Source: REEB95 sp035275845 (GTDB taxonomy: Bacteria > Pseudomonadota > Alphaproteobacteria > ATCC43930 > CGMCC-115725). Taken from it: 39,573 bases of DNA. Below, in pieces: positions 16,184 through 24,392 of this stretch. The stretch is taken from the NCBI GenBank assembly GCA_035275845.1, contig DATEMD010000080.1, forward strand, positions 1-39,573, given 5' to 3'. Each line of letters begins with the position of its first letter. Position 1 is the stretch's first letter. The position numbers were made by a program, and so were the translations under genes. A model generated the notes under the pieces. It did no database searches and was not told the DNA's origin. It saw only the letters and a list, made by a program, of their open reading frames with translations.

Positions 16184-17292
16184 GCTTCGTCGACGTCGCT
16201 TCGCCGATCGAGGAGATCATCGATGCCGCGCGCAACGGCAAGATGTTCGTTCTGGTCGACGACGAAGATCGCGAGAATGAGGGCGATCTCATCATCCCGG
16301 CACAGATGGCGACACCGGACGCGATCAACTTTATGGCCAAGCACGGTCGCGGCCTCGTCTGTCTGGCGCTGAGCCGCGAGCGGGTCGAGCAGCTCAAGCT
16401 CCCGCTGATGGCGCAGCACAACGAATCGCGATTGCAGACCGCGTTCACCGTCTCGATCGAGGCGCGCGATGGCATCACCACCGGCATCTCGGCATCGGAT
16501 CGCGCGCGCACCATTGCGGTCGCGATCGACGCCACCAACGGCCCACAAGACATCGTCACGCCCGGTCATATCTTTCCACTGATGGCGCGCGACGGTGGTG
16601 TGTTGGTGCGCACCGGTCACACCGAGGCAGCGGTCGACATCGCGCGACTTGCCGGCCTCATTCCCGCTGGCGTGATCTGTGAAATCATGAATGACGACGG
16701 CTCGATGGCGCGCCGCGCCGATCTGATCGCCTTCGCGCAGCACCACGGCCTCAAGGTTGCGACCATCGCCGATCTCATCGCCTATCGCCGGCGTCACGAC
16801 CGCATCGTCGAGCGCCGCGTCTCGGCCGATTTCACGAGCGCGCATGGCGGCGATTGGGCCATGCACGTTTACGTCAACAAGATCGCCTATGCCGAGCATA
16901 TTGCATTGGTGAAAGGCGATCTGCGCACGCCCGAACCGGTGCTCGTCCGCATGCACGCGGTCAACGTGCTTGATGACGCGCTCGGTAATTTACGCAGTGG
17001 CCGTGCCGGCATGCTCCAAGGCGCCATGGAGATGATCGGCAAGGCGGGCAGGGGCGTGGTCGTGCTGCTGCGCGAGCCAATGCCGACGGCGCTGTCGGAA
17101 CGGGTCCGCGGGTTCCTTGCGACCGGCAAGACCGTGCCACAACTGCGCGACTACGGGATCGGCGCGCAGATCCTGTTCGACCTGGGTGTACGCGACATGA
17201 TCTTGCTGTCGAACACGGCGCAGACCATCGTCGGTCTCGAAGGCTACGGGCTGTCCGTCGTCGAACGCCGCGCCATCGTGCTGGAGTCCTAG
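16180..17292 (+). CDS. ribB: 3,4-dihydroxy-2-butanone-4-phosphate synthase with a degenerate GTP cyclohydrolase II domain
   Basis: The N-terminal domain (about 1-208) makes 3,4-dihydroxy-2-butanone 4-phosphate from ribulose 5-phosphate. It has the acidic metal-binding loop VDDEDRENEGDLI (26-38), HTEAAVDIARLAGL with H147, and E168 in VICEIMNDDG. The C-terminal part (about 210-370) aligns with GTP cyclohydrolase II, but the three zinc cysteines are gone. Where E. coli RibA has HSEC and LRCDC, this protein has HAVN (259-262) and LRSGR (271-275). The catalytic RQEGR segment is also lost (LLREPMPTALSE). GTP cyclohydrolase II activity is therefore very unlikely, and a separate RibA must supply the first step. 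Such half-dead RibBA proteins are known from other organisms. The domain may be kept for folding or dimerisation. Confidence 0.93.
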   Translation: MSFVDVASPIEEIIDAARNGKMFVLVDDEDRENEGDLIIPAQMATPDAINFMAKHGRGLVCLALSRERVEQLKLPLMAQHNESRLQTAFTVSIEARDGITTGISASDRARTIAVAIDATNGPQDIVTPGHIFPLMARDGGVLVRTGHTEAAVDIARLAGLIPAGVICEIMNDDGSMARRADLIAFAQHHGLKVATIADLIAYRRRHDRIVERRVSADFTSAHGGDWAMHVYVNKIAYAEHIALVKGDLRTPEPVLVRMHAVNVLDDALGNLRSGRAGMLQGAMEMIGKAGRGVVVLLREPMPTALSERVRGFLATGKTVPQLRDYGIGAQILFDLGVRDMILLSNTAQTIVGLEGYGLSVVERRAIVLES

Positions 17293-17294
17293 AG

Positions 17295-17732
17295 ATGGCG
17301 AAGCGACTATCGGTGCTCATCGTCGAGGCGCGCTATTACGCGCACGTATCGGACGCGTTGCTCAAAGGCGCCGACGCGGCGCTCGACGGTGCCGGCGTGC
17401 GCTACGACCGCGTGACGGTTCCTGGCGCGTTCGAGATTCCGGCGGCCATCGCGCTCGCGGCGCGGACACGGAAATACGACGGCTATGTCGCGCTCGGCTG
17501 CATCATCCGCGGCGAGACCTCACACTACGATCTGGTCTGCGCGGAATGCGCGCGCGGCATCCAGGACTTGGCGTTGGCCGGTCATGCCATCGGTTTCGGC
17601 GTGCTCACCGTCGAGAATGTCGATCAGGCCTTTGCCCGCGCGCGCATCGACGAAAAAAACAAAGGCGGCGAGGCGGTGCGCGCCTGTCTCGCCATGATCG
17701 CACTGCGGCAATCGCTTAAGGTCCGGCGATGA
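17295..17732 (+). CDS. ribH: 6,7-dimethyl-8-ribityllumazine synthase
   Basis: RibH condenses 5-amino-6-ribitylamino-uracil with dihydroxybutanone phosphate to lumazine. The 145-residue protein shows VPGAFEIPAAIALAA (42-56), the conserved ALGCIIRGETSHYDLVC (66-82) with the catalytic histidine H77, and GFGVLTVENVDQA. It starts two bases after the ribBA stop and overlaps nusB by four bases. The C-terminus (RQSLKVRR) is short and basic. Whether it forms a 60-subunit capsid or a smaller assembly cannot be judged from sequence. Confidence 0.95.
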   Translation: MAKRLSVLIVEARYYAHVSDALLKGADAALDGAGVRYDRVTVPGAFEIPAAIALAARTRKYDGYVALGCIIRGETSHYDLVCAECARGIQDLALAGHAIGFGVLTVENVDQAFARARIDEKNKGGEAVRACLAMIALRQSLKVRR

Positions 17733-18241
17733 ACGCCGCCGCCAAATCGCCGCGCCCTACGGTCCGCAAGCGCACGGCTGCGCGTCTCGCCGCGGTCCAG
17801 GCGCTCTATCAGATGGAGCTCGCCGGGCCGCCGGCGGATACGGTCGTCGCGGAGTTTCTGGCGCACCGCCTCAACCCCGATGCGCCGCGCGAAGGACCCG
17901 ATTTCGGCGAGGCAGATAAGAATTTGTTCGTCGAGTTGGCACGCGGCGCCGCGGCCCACGGCGAAGCGGTCGACAAGACGATTGCCGGCGCGTTGTCGCC
18001 AGATTGGCCGCTGGCGCGGCTCGAAGCGGTGCTGCGCGCCATCCTGCGCGTCGGCACTTACGAGCTGGCGCATCGCCGCGACGTGCCGCCGGAAATCGCC
18101 ATCAACGAATATGTCGACATCGCGCACGCGTTCTACGCCGGCAAAGAGCCGGGCATGGTCAACGGCGTGCTCGACAAGATTGCGCGCGATCTCCGGCCCG
18201 AGGAAATGGGGCGTAGCCGTGGCGGCGAAGCCGCTTGGTGA
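17729..18241 (+). CDS. nusB: transcription antitermination factor NusB
   Basis: NusB binds boxA RNA with NusE (S10) and supports antitermination on rRNA operons. The 170-residue helical protein has RTAARLAAVQALYQMELAG near the N-terminus and the C-terminal family signature RVGTYELAHRRDVPPEIAIN, followed by NEYVDIAHAFYAGKEPGMVN and GVLDKIARDL. It is slightly longer than E. coli NusB because of an insert near residues 50-60. Its start overlaps ribH (ATGA), and its last 23 bases overlap the start of thiL. The ribH-nusB-thiL order is widely conserved. Confidence 0.95.
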   Translation: MNAAAKSPRPTVRKRTAARLAAVQALYQMELAGPPADTVVAEFLAHRLNPDAPREGPDFGEADKNLFVELARGAAAHGEAVDKTIAGALSPDWPLARLEAVLRAILRVGTYELAHRRDVPPEIAINEYVDIAHAFYAGKEPGMVNGVLDKIARDLRPEEMGRSRGGEAAW

Positions 18242-19199
18242 ATTCGCGCGCATTGCGCGCTTCTTCGCGCCGCTCGCGCTGCCTGGCGGGCTGAAGCTGC
18301 GCGACGACGTCGCGCTGATCGCCGGCCGCCGCGGCGAGCAATACGTGCTGAAGACCGACGCCATCGTCGAGGGGATCCATTTCTTCGCCGATGATCCGGC
18401 CGCCGATATCGCCCGCAAGCTGCTGCGTGTGAACCTGTCGGATCTGGCCGCCAAAGGCGCGATCCCGGTCGGCTATCTGTTGACGATGGCCTTACCCAAA
18501 TCGCGCAACGATCGCTGGCTCGCGGCATTCAGCCGTGGGCTTGCCGCCGACCGACGAAAATATCGCATCGGGTTATTCGGCGGCGATTCCGTCGCGACGC
18601 GCGGACCGACGGTGCTATCGCTGGCCGCGATCGGCCGTGTCGCACAGGGGCGCGCGATCTTGCGCGACGGCGCGCGCCCCGGCGACGTGGTTTACGTCTC
18701 CGGCACGCTTGGCGATGCGGCATTCGGTCTGGCGGCGATCAAGGGACAGCTTCCGAGGATCAGCCGGGCGGCACGGCATCATCTTGAACGGCGCTATCGG
18801 TTGCCCGAGCCGCGGCTCGGCTTGGGTCAGCGTCTGTCGGGCATTGCGCGTGCCGCGGCGGATATTTCCGATGGCTTGGTCGCCGATCTCGGCCATGTCT
18901 GCACATCATCGGGCGTTGGTGCCGTCATCGAGACAACGCGGCTGCCGCTGTCGGCGGCGGCACGCTCGGTCGTCGCGCGTTCGCCGCGGCAAATCCGCGC
19001 CGCGCTGACCCACGGCGATGACTATGAAATCGTCTTTACCGCGCCGTCGAGCGCAGCCCGACACGTTGCCGCCGCAGCCCGCGTAGCGGGCGTGCGCGTC
19101 ACCGCCATCGGCCACATCGTCGCCGGGCGCGGCGTGCGCGTGCTCGACGCCAAAGGCCGTCCGCTCCAATTGTCGCACGCCGGCTATCGGCACGTTTGA
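18219..19199 (+). CDS. thiL: thiamine-monophosphate kinase
   Basis: ThiL phosphorylates thiamine monophosphate to the active cofactor thiamine diphosphate. The 326-residue protein of the PurM/SelD-type ATPase fold starts with GEFARIARFFAPLA. It shows the magnesium/ATP sites LRDDVALIA and LKTDAIVEGIHFF, then LRVNLSDLAAKGAIPVGYLL, GLFGGDSVATRGP, and AADISDGLVADLGHVC in the C-terminal domain, with THGDDYEIVFTA. The best start is GTG 18219, preceded by a GAGGAAA ribosome binding site inside the end of nusB. No ATG is available close to the conserved N-terminus. The gene ends 133 bases before hppA; that gap has no clear terminator. Confidence 0.93.
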   Translation: MAAKPLGEFARIARFFAPLALPGGLKLRDDVALIAGRRGEQYVLKTDAIVEGIHFFADDPAADIARKLLRVNLSDLAAKGAIPVGYLLTMALPKSRNDRWLAAFSRGLAADRRKYRIGLFGGDSVATRGPTVLSLAAIGRVAQGRAILRDGARPGDVVYVSGTLGDAAFGLAAIKGQLPRISRAARHHLERRYRLPEPRLGLGQRLSGIARAAADISDGLVADLGHVCTSSGVGAVIETTRLPLSAAARSVVARSPRQIRAALTHGDDYEIVFTAPSSAARHVAAAARVAGVRVTAIGHIVAGRGVRVLDAKGRPLQLSHAGYRHV

Positions 19200-19332
19200 G
19201 GCGCGGCGCCGCGTCGAATCGCTTGCGATATGGCACGAATCCGTCATGCCGCGGCGATTGCCTCGGCCGCGGTGTTCTGGCATGTTCCGCGCGCCTTAAA
19301 AGCCCGACAGGTCCGAGTAGAGGAATTCCGAC

Positions 19333-21429
19333 ATGAGCATTACGTCCTGGTATTGGCTGGTCATCGCATCCGGCCTGATCGCGGTGCTGTACGGCATCGT
19401 TACCGCCCGCCTGGTGCTGGCGTCCGATCCGGGCACCAATCGGATGAAGGAGATCTCTGCCGCGGTGCAGGAAGGCGCACAGGCCTATCTGAGCCGCCAG
19501 TACCGCACCATCGCCATGGTCGGGGTGGTCATCTTCGTCGTGCTCTTCTTTGCGCTTGGCTGGCATTCGGCCGTGGGCTTCCTGATCGGTTCGGTGCTCT
19601 CGGGCGCTGCCGGTTTCATCGGCATGAACATCTCGGTGCGTTCCAACCTGCGCACTGCCCAGGCGGCGCGTGGCGGTCTCGCGGCGGGATTGAAGCTCGC
19701 GTTTCGCGCCGGCGCGGTCACCGGCATGCTCGTCGTCGGTCTCGGCCAGCTCGCGGTCGCGATCTATTACATCTTCTTGCGCTCGACGCTGCCGATCGAC
19801 GACCCGCGGCCCATTCTCGAAGCGATGGTCGCTCTGTCGTTCGGTGCATCACTGATCTCGATCTTCGCGCGTCTTGGCGGTGGCATTTTCACCAAGGGCG
19901 CCGATGTCGGCGCCGACCTCGTCGGTAAGGTCGAAGCCGGCATTCCCGAGGATGATCCGCGCAATCCCGCGGTGATTGCCGACAATGTTGGCGACAATGT
20001 TGGCGACTGTGCCGGCATGGCGGCCGACCTGTTCGAGACTTATGTCGTGACGCAGGTTGCGACCATGCTGCTGGCCGCTATTTTCTTTCAGGGCGCCTTG
20101 CGCGACACCATGATGCTGCTCCCGCTGGCGATCGGCGCGGTCTGCATCGTCGCTTCGGTCATCGGCACCTATTTCGTGCGCTTGGGCAACGGCGGTCAGA
20201 TCATGACCGCGCTGTACAAGGGCGTCATCGCTGCCGGCGTGCTGTCGGCGGTCGCGATCGCCGGCGTCATCCAGCTGACGGTCGGCTACGGTCAACCGAT
20301 CACGCTGCTCGGCGGCACCATCACCGGCGGCGGCCTGCTGGTCTGCGCCTTCGTCGGCCTAGCGGTGACCGGGTTACTGGTGTGGATCACCGAATACTAC
20401 ACCTCGACCGCTTATCGTCCGGTGCGCAGCATCTCGCAGAGCTCGACCACCGGCCATGCGACCAACGTCATTCAAGGCCTCGCGGTTTCGATGGAGGCGA
20501 CGGCGCTGCCGGTCATCGTGATCTGCGCCGGTATCATTGTCGCTTACCTCTATTGCGGCGTGTTCGGCATTGCCATCGCCGCGACGACGATGCTGGCCCT
20601 CGCGGGCATGATCGTCGCGCTCGACGCTTATGGACCGGTCACCGACAACGCCGGCGGCATTGCCGAGATGGCCGACCTGCCGAAGGACGTGCGCAAGATC
20701 ACCGACGCGCTCGACGCCGTCGGCAACACGACCAAGGCGGTGACCAAGGGCTACGCGATCGGCTCGGCCGGTCTCGCGTCGCTCGTGCTCTTCGCCGCCT
20801 ACAGCAACGACCTGACGCATTACTTCCCGAACGTCGACGTGAACTTCACGCTGCAGAGCCCTTACGTGGTCATTGGGCTCTTCATCGGAGGTCTTCTGCC
20901 GTACCTGTTCGGTGCGATGGGCATGACCGCGGTCGGCCGCGCCGCCGGTGCGGTGGTGGTCGAGGTGCGTCGACAGTTCAAAGAGATCAAAGGCATCATG
21001 GACGGCAAGGCCAAGCCCGATTACGGCAAGGCCGTCGATCTGCTGACGCGTGCGGCGATCAAGGAAATGATCGTACCGTCGTTGCTGCCGGTGCTCGCGC
21101 CAATCGTGCTGTTCTTCGTGGTTTCGGCGATCGGCGGGAAGGGGGCCGGCTTCAGCGCGCTCGGTGCCATGCTGCTCGGCACGATCGTCACGGGAATCTT
21201 CGTCGCGATCTCGATGACGTCGGGCGGCGGTGCCTGGGATAACGCCAAGAAATACATCGAGGAAGGCCACCACGGCGGCAAAGGCTCCGACGCCCACAAA
21301 GCGGCAGTCACCGGCGACACGATCGGCGATCCTTACAAGGACACGGCGGGCCCGGCGGTCAACCCGATGATCAAGATCACCAACATCGTGGCGATCTTGC
21401 TGCTGGCGGTGTTGGCTGCGACGCACTGA
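19333..21429 (+). CDS. hppA: membrane-bound proton-translocating pyrophosphatase, potassium-independent type
   Basis: HppA couples hydrolysis of pyrophosphate to proton export across the inner membrane. The 698-residue protein has about 16 membrane helices. The pyrophosphate-binding motifs are GGGIFTKGADVGADLVGKVE and DNVGDNVGDCAGMAADLFE in the first half, and EMADLPKDVRKITDALDAVG and GDTIGDPYKDTAGPAVNPM in the second. The residue that separates potassium-dependent (Ala) from potassium-independent (Lys) enzymes is lysine here, K468 in GNTTKAVTKG, so the protein should not need potassium. The ATG at 19333 has an AGAGGAA ribosome binding site. The gene is convergent with bamE, 21 bases apart. 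Pyrophosphate released by biosynthesis would be its substrate. Confidence 0.96.
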   Translation: MSITSWYWLVIASGLIAVLYGIVTARLVLASDPGTNRMKEISAAVQEGAQAYLSRQYRTIAMVGVVIFVVLFFALGWHSAVGFLIGSVLSGAAGFIGMNISVRSNLRTAQAARGGLAAGLKLAFRAGAVTGMLVVGLGQLAVAIYYIFLRSTLPIDDPRPILEAMVALSFGASLISIFARLGGGIFTKGADVGADLVGKVEAGIPEDDPRNPAVIADNVGDNVGDCAGMAADLFETYVVTQVATMLLAAIFFQGALRDTMMLLPLAIGAVCIVASVIGTYFVRLGNGGQIMTALYKGVIAAGVLSAVAIAGVIQLTVGYGQPITLLGGTITGGGLLVCAFVGLAVTGLLVWITEYYTSTAYRPVRSISQSSTTGHATNVIQGLAVSMEATALPVIVICAGIIVAYLYCGVFGIAIAATTMLALAGMIVALDAYGPVTDNAGGIAEMADLPKDVRKITDALDAVGNTTKAVTKGYAIGSAGLASLVLFAAYSNDLTHYFPNVDVNFTLQSPYVVIGLFIGGLLPYLFGAMGMTAVGRAAGAVVVEVRRQFKEIKGIMDGKAKPDYGKAVDLLTRAAIKEMIVPSLLPVLAPIVLFFVVSAIGGKGAGFSALGAMLLGTIVTGIFVAISMTSGGGAWDNAKKYIEEGHHGGKGSDAHKAAVTGDTIGDPYKDTAGPAVNPMIKITNIVAILLLAVLAATH

Positions 21430-21450
21430 GGGCGCGCGACCAGTTAGCCG

Positions 21451-21924
21451 TCAGTCGTTTTGTTGCGGCCGGTTCTTGCTGACGAAGCGGCCGAAGTTGC
21501 CGAGGAATTCTTCGATCCACGAGAACTCGCGGCCGCGTGACGGCGTCGCGCTGGGATTCGGCGTGATCGTTTGAGCGTCTTGCATGCCCAGCTTCTGGAC
21601 CGACTGAACGACGTTGCTCTTGTCGAACGTGATCTTCACCACGTTCTGATCGAGCGTCTGGGTCTTCAGGAAGGCGATATCTTCGGTCTTGGCGTTGACG
21701 TAGTACCAGACGTTCGGATCGAATTCGGCCACGCTCGACGGCGAGCCCAGTAGCTGCGTCACCGTCGTCTTGTCGGTTTTACCGACCTGGATCTGCGACA
21801 ACTTGTCCGCTTCAGGGGTGTTGCCGCGTTGATCGACGGTCGGCTGACAGGCAAACAGCACCGTCGCGCACGCGACAAACGCCGCGGCGCGCAACAATTG
21901 AGCGTTAACAAGCTTGAAAACCAT
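21451..21924 (-). CDS. bamE: outer membrane protein assembly factor BamE (SmpA/OmlA lipoprotein)
   Basis: BamE is a lipoprotein of the BAM complex that inserts beta-barrel proteins into the outer membrane. The 157-residue precursor has a lipoprotein signal with lipobox LFAC (23-26), so C26 would be lipidated. The SmpA/OmlA domain follows: LSQIQVGKTDKTTVTQLLGS and PNVWYYVNAKTEDIAF are its typical blocks. The C-terminal 40 residues (after QDAQTITPNPSATPSRG) form an alphaproteobacterial extension. It is divergent from the cytochrome bc1 chaperone gene, an arrangement repeated in many alphaproteobacteria. Confidence 0.9.
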   Translation of the reverse strand: MVFKLVNAQLLRAAAFVACATVLFACQPTVDQRGNTPEADKLSQIQVGKTDKTTVTQLLGSPSSVAEFDPNVWYYVNAKTEDIAFLKTQTLDQNVVKITFDKSNVVQSVQKLGMQDAQTITPNPSATPSRGREFSWIEEFLGNFGRFVSKNRPQQND

Positions 21925-21941
21925 GTCGATCTCGACGAAAT

Positions 21942-21970
21942 CTTGTAGCTGGAAACGCCCGATTGTTCAA
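21942..21970 (-). promoter_or_regulatory. predicted promoter of bamE
   Basis: On the minus strand TTGAAC (21965-21970) is followed after 17 bases by TACAAG (21942-21947). Each box matches four of six consensus bases. The position, about 18 bases before the bamE ATG, and the spacing are right, but the match is only moderate. Confidence 0.35.
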
Positions 21971-21988
21971 TGGCGGGCGCCTGGAACC

Positions 21989-22504
21989 ATGTCGCTCGCT
22001 TCGCTCTTCAACCGCAAGTCCCGCACCGCCGTCCAAGCACTTTACGGCGCGATCGTCGTGGCCGCGCGTAATCCCGCGTTCTATGCCGGATGGGGCGTGC
22101 CGGACACGCTCGACGGCCGCTTCGAATTGATTGCGCTCCACGCCTTCCTGGCGATTCGTCGACTCAAGCAGTCGGGCGACAATACGGCCTTCGCGCAGGC
22201 GCTGTTCGACACGATGTTCGCCGATATCGATCGTAATCTGCGCGAAATGGGAGTCGGCGATCTGAGCGTCGGCCGTCAGGTCAAGACCATGGCCAAAGCG
22301 TTCTATGGCCGGGTCGTCGCCTATGAGCGGGGCCTTGCCGGCAGCGATAGCCTCGACGATGCGCTGCGCCGCAATCTCTACGGCACAGTCGTGCCCGAAG
22401 CCGCGCAGATCGCCGCCGCCGCCGAGTATGTCCGCAGGCAGGCGCAAGCGCTCGATGCCGCGCCCGTCGGTTTGCTGCTCGCCGGCGAATTTCCGTTGGC
22501 ATAG
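21989..22504 (+). CDS. ubiquinol-cytochrome c chaperone (CBP3) family protein
   Basis: Members of this family resemble yeast Cbp3, which helps assemble cytochrome b of the bc1 complex; the bacterial role is less well established. The 171-residue protein begins MSLASLFNRKSRTAVQALYG, followed by AARNPAFYAGWGVPDTLDGR and FELIALHAFLAIRRLKQ, the typical start of the domain. The middle block DTMFADIDRNLREMGVGDLS is the best-conserved part. ATG 21989 fits the conserved N-terminus; the frame stays open further upstream, but that stretch overlaps the bamE start. It is 10 bases upstream of yceD and probably co-transcribed with it. Confidence 0.82.
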   Translation: MSLASLFNRKSRTAVQALYGAIVVAARNPAFYAGWGVPDTLDGRFELIALHAFLAIRRLKQSGDNTAFAQALFDTMFADIDRNLREMGVGDLSVGRQVKTMAKAFYGRVVAYERGLAGSDSLDDALRRNLYGTVVPEAAQIAAAAEYVRRQAQALDAAPVGLLLAGEFPLA

Positions 22505-22514
22505 GAGGGCTGAG

Positions 22515-23045
22515 ATGGACGCTCCGCTCGTAACCGAATTCGCCCGGCCGATCGAACTTTCGCGGCTCAATCAGGGCGAGCAGCGCTTCGCTATCAACGC
22601 CAACACCGCCGAGCGCACCGCGCTTGCAGCGCGCTTCGGCCTCGTCGGCCTCGACAAGCTTGAGGCGGCGGTTCGCCTTGGCCGGATCGCCGGCGGCTTG
22701 GTCCGGCTCGAGGCCGAACTGACCGCTGACGTCACTCAGACCTGCGTCGTCACGCTCGAGCCGGTGAAGAACCACATCGCCGAAAACTTTACCGTGCTTT
22801 ACGGCGAGGGCGGCGAGGCGCGGGAGGTCACGCTCGACGGGGAAGCCGAAACTATCGAACCGATCGTCGGCGGTATCATCGATATCGGCGAGGCGGTCGC
22901 GCAGCAACTGTCGCTGGCGCTCGATCCGTTTCCGCATGCTCCTGGCGCGGCGACGGTGCAACTCACCGCAAGTGCCGAGGCGAGCGCCGATTCGCCGTTT
23001 AAAGTTTTGGCACGGTTAAGAAATAAGAACGATTCCAAAGACTAG
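22515..23045 (+). CDS. yceD: YceD family protein (DUF177)
   Basis: YceD proteins are encoded next to rpmF in most bacteria and have been linked to 23S rRNA accumulation or processing; the biochemical role is unsettled. This 176-residue member shows TEFARPIELSRLNQGEQRFA at the N-terminus, then LEAELTADVTQTCVVTLEPV in the middle, where a conserved cysteine (TCVVTLEPV) sits, and the acidic C-terminal EPIVGGIIDIGEAVAQQLSL. The ATG at 22515 follows a perfect AGGAGG (22503-22508). The placement between the CBP3-type gene and rpmF supports the assignment. Confidence 0.88.
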   Translation: MDAPLVTEFARPIELSRLNQGEQRFAINANTAERTALAARFGLVGLDKLEAAVRLGRIAGGLVRLEAELTADVTQTCVVTLEPVKNHIAENFTVLYGEGGEAREVTLDGEAETIEPIVGGIIDIGEAVAQQLSLALDPFPHAPGAATVQLTASAEASADSPFKVLARLRNKNDSKD

Positions 23046-23092
23046 CCAGGAGGGTTGCAGGAGCGCGGGTTTTTGGCTACTGAAACGCGCGG

Positions 23093-23116
23093 GCCCCTTT
23101 GCGGGGCACCTTTTTT
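23093..23116 (+). terminator. short GC hairpin with T-run in the rpmF leader (terminator or attenuator)
   Basis: GCCCC (23093-23097) pairs with GGGGC (23103-23107) around a 5-base loop and is followed by ACC and six T residues. It lies 48 bases after the yceD stop and 13 bases before the rpmF ATG. The T-run then serves as the space before the rpmF start, so part of the transcripts may end here. The stem is short, so the call is tentative. Confidence 0.4.
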
Positions 23117-23128
23117 CCGAGTGATCCC

Positions 23129-23317
23129 ATGGCCGTTCCGAAGAAAAAGACCTCGAAGTCGCGTCGCAACATGCGCCGTGCCCATCATGCGCTCAAGCCG
23201 TCGAGCTACGTCGAGTGCCCGAATTGCGGCGAATTAAAGCGTCCGCACCATGTCTGCCTAGCGTGCGGACATTACGACGAGCGCGAAGTGATTTCGGTGA
23301 AGACGGAAACGGCGTGA
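23129..23317 (+). CDS. rpmF: 50S ribosomal protein L32
   Basis: L32 is a small protein of the large ribosomal subunit. The 62-residue protein starts MAVPKKKTSKSRRNMRRAHH and has a zinc ribbon with two CxxC pairs: C30/C33 (ECPNCGE) and C43/C46 (VCLACGHYD). It is therefore the zinc-binding (C+) form. ATG 23129 gives the canonical N-terminus. The gene is followed 25 bases later by plsX, the conserved rpmF-plsX-fabH order that links ribosome and lipid synthesis. Confidence 0.97.
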   Translation: MAVPKKKTSKSRRNMRRAHHALKPSSYVECPNCGELKRPHHVCLACGHYDEREVISVKTETA

Positions 23318-23342
23318 CGAACGCCGTCGCCGGAGATGGATT

Positions 23343-24392
23343 TTGACCGGACGTATCGTCATTGCGCTCGATGCGATGGGTGGCGAGCGCGCCCCCGAGA
23401 TGGTGGTCAAAGGCGCGGCGCTTGCCCAGCAACGGTTTCCGCAGGCCGAATTCCTGTTCTATGGCGTTGACGAGCGTATCCGTGCACATCTCGCCAAGCT
23501 GCCCAAACTGGCCGCGCACGCCATCGTCCATCACACCGACGAATTCATCACTGACGACGTAAAGCCTTCGGTCGCATTGCGTGGTGGCCGGCGTTCGTCG
23601 ATGCGGCTCGCCATAGACGCGGTGGCTGCCGGCGAAGCGGATTGTGTCGTCTCGGCCGGCAATACCGGCGCGTTGATGGCGATGGCCAAGTTCTCGCTCA
23701 AGATGATCCCCGGCATCGACCGGCCGGCGATCGCTTCGTTCTTCCCCACCCAGCGCGGCGAAAGCGTGATGCTCGATCTGGGCGCCAACGTGTCGTGCGA
23801 TTCCGAAAACCTAGTCCAGTTTGCGCTGCTGGGCGACGTCTTCAGCCGTACCGTGCTTGGCACCGCCGCGCCGAGCATCGGCCTGCTGAACGTCGGCGCC
23901 GAAGACCAAAAGGGCAACGACGCCGTACGCGGCGCCGCAGTGCGGCTGCGCGGCGCCGGGACGCCGATCCATTTCCACGGCTTCATCGAGGGCGACGATA
24001 TCGCCAAAGGCACGGTCGACGTCGTCGTCACGGACGGCTTCACTGGCAACGTCGCGCTCAAGACGGCGGAAGGCACGGCACGCCTGTTCGCCGAATTCCT
24101 GCACGCGGCGTTCACCAATTCGTTGGCAGCGCGTTTCGGCTACCTTTTTGCGTGGCGTTCATTGGCCAAGCTACGCAAGCGCATGGACCCGCGACGCTAC
24201 AACGGCGCCGTGTTCCTCGGCATCCAGGGCATCTGCGTCAAGAGTCACGGATCGACCGACGAGTTAGGCTTCGCCAGCGCGATTGGCGTCGCTGCCGACA
24301 TGGCGGTGAACGGGTTCCTCGACAAAGTGCACGACGAGATGCTCCAGCTTGCCGCCGTCGCGGCGCCCGATCAGACCACCGTGGCGCTCTGA
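23343..24392 (+). CDS. plsX: phosphate acyltransferase PlsX
   Basis: PlsX converts acyl-ACP to acyl-phosphate, which PlsY uses to acylate glycerol 3-phosphate in phospholipid synthesis. The 349-residue protein begins TGRIVIALDAMGGERAPEMV and contains ADCVVSAGNTGALMAMAKF, RPAIASFFPTQRGESVMLDL and DVVVTDGFTGNVALKTAEG, all family signatures. The start codon is TTG (23343), preceded by a GGAGATGG ribosome binding site; no ATG or GTG is closer to the conserved start. The stop TGA shares its last base with the fabH ATG. Confidence 0.96.
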   Translation: MTGRIVIALDAMGGERAPEMVVKGAALAQQRFPQAEFLFYGVDERIRAHLAKLPKLAAHAIVHHTDEFITDDVKPSVALRGGRRSSMRLAIDAVAAGEADCVVSAGNTGALMAMAKFSLKMIPGIDRPAIASFFPTQRGESVMLDLGANVSCDSENLVQFALLGDVFSRTVLGTAAPSIGLLNVGAEDQKGNDAVRGAAVRLRGAGTPIHFHGFIEGDDIAKGTVDVVVTDGFTGNVALKTAEGTARLFAEFLHAAFTNSLAARFGYLFAWRSLAKLRKRMDPRRYNGAVFLGIQGICVKSHGSTDELGFASAIGVAADMAVNGFLDKVHDEMLQLAAVAAPDQTTVAL

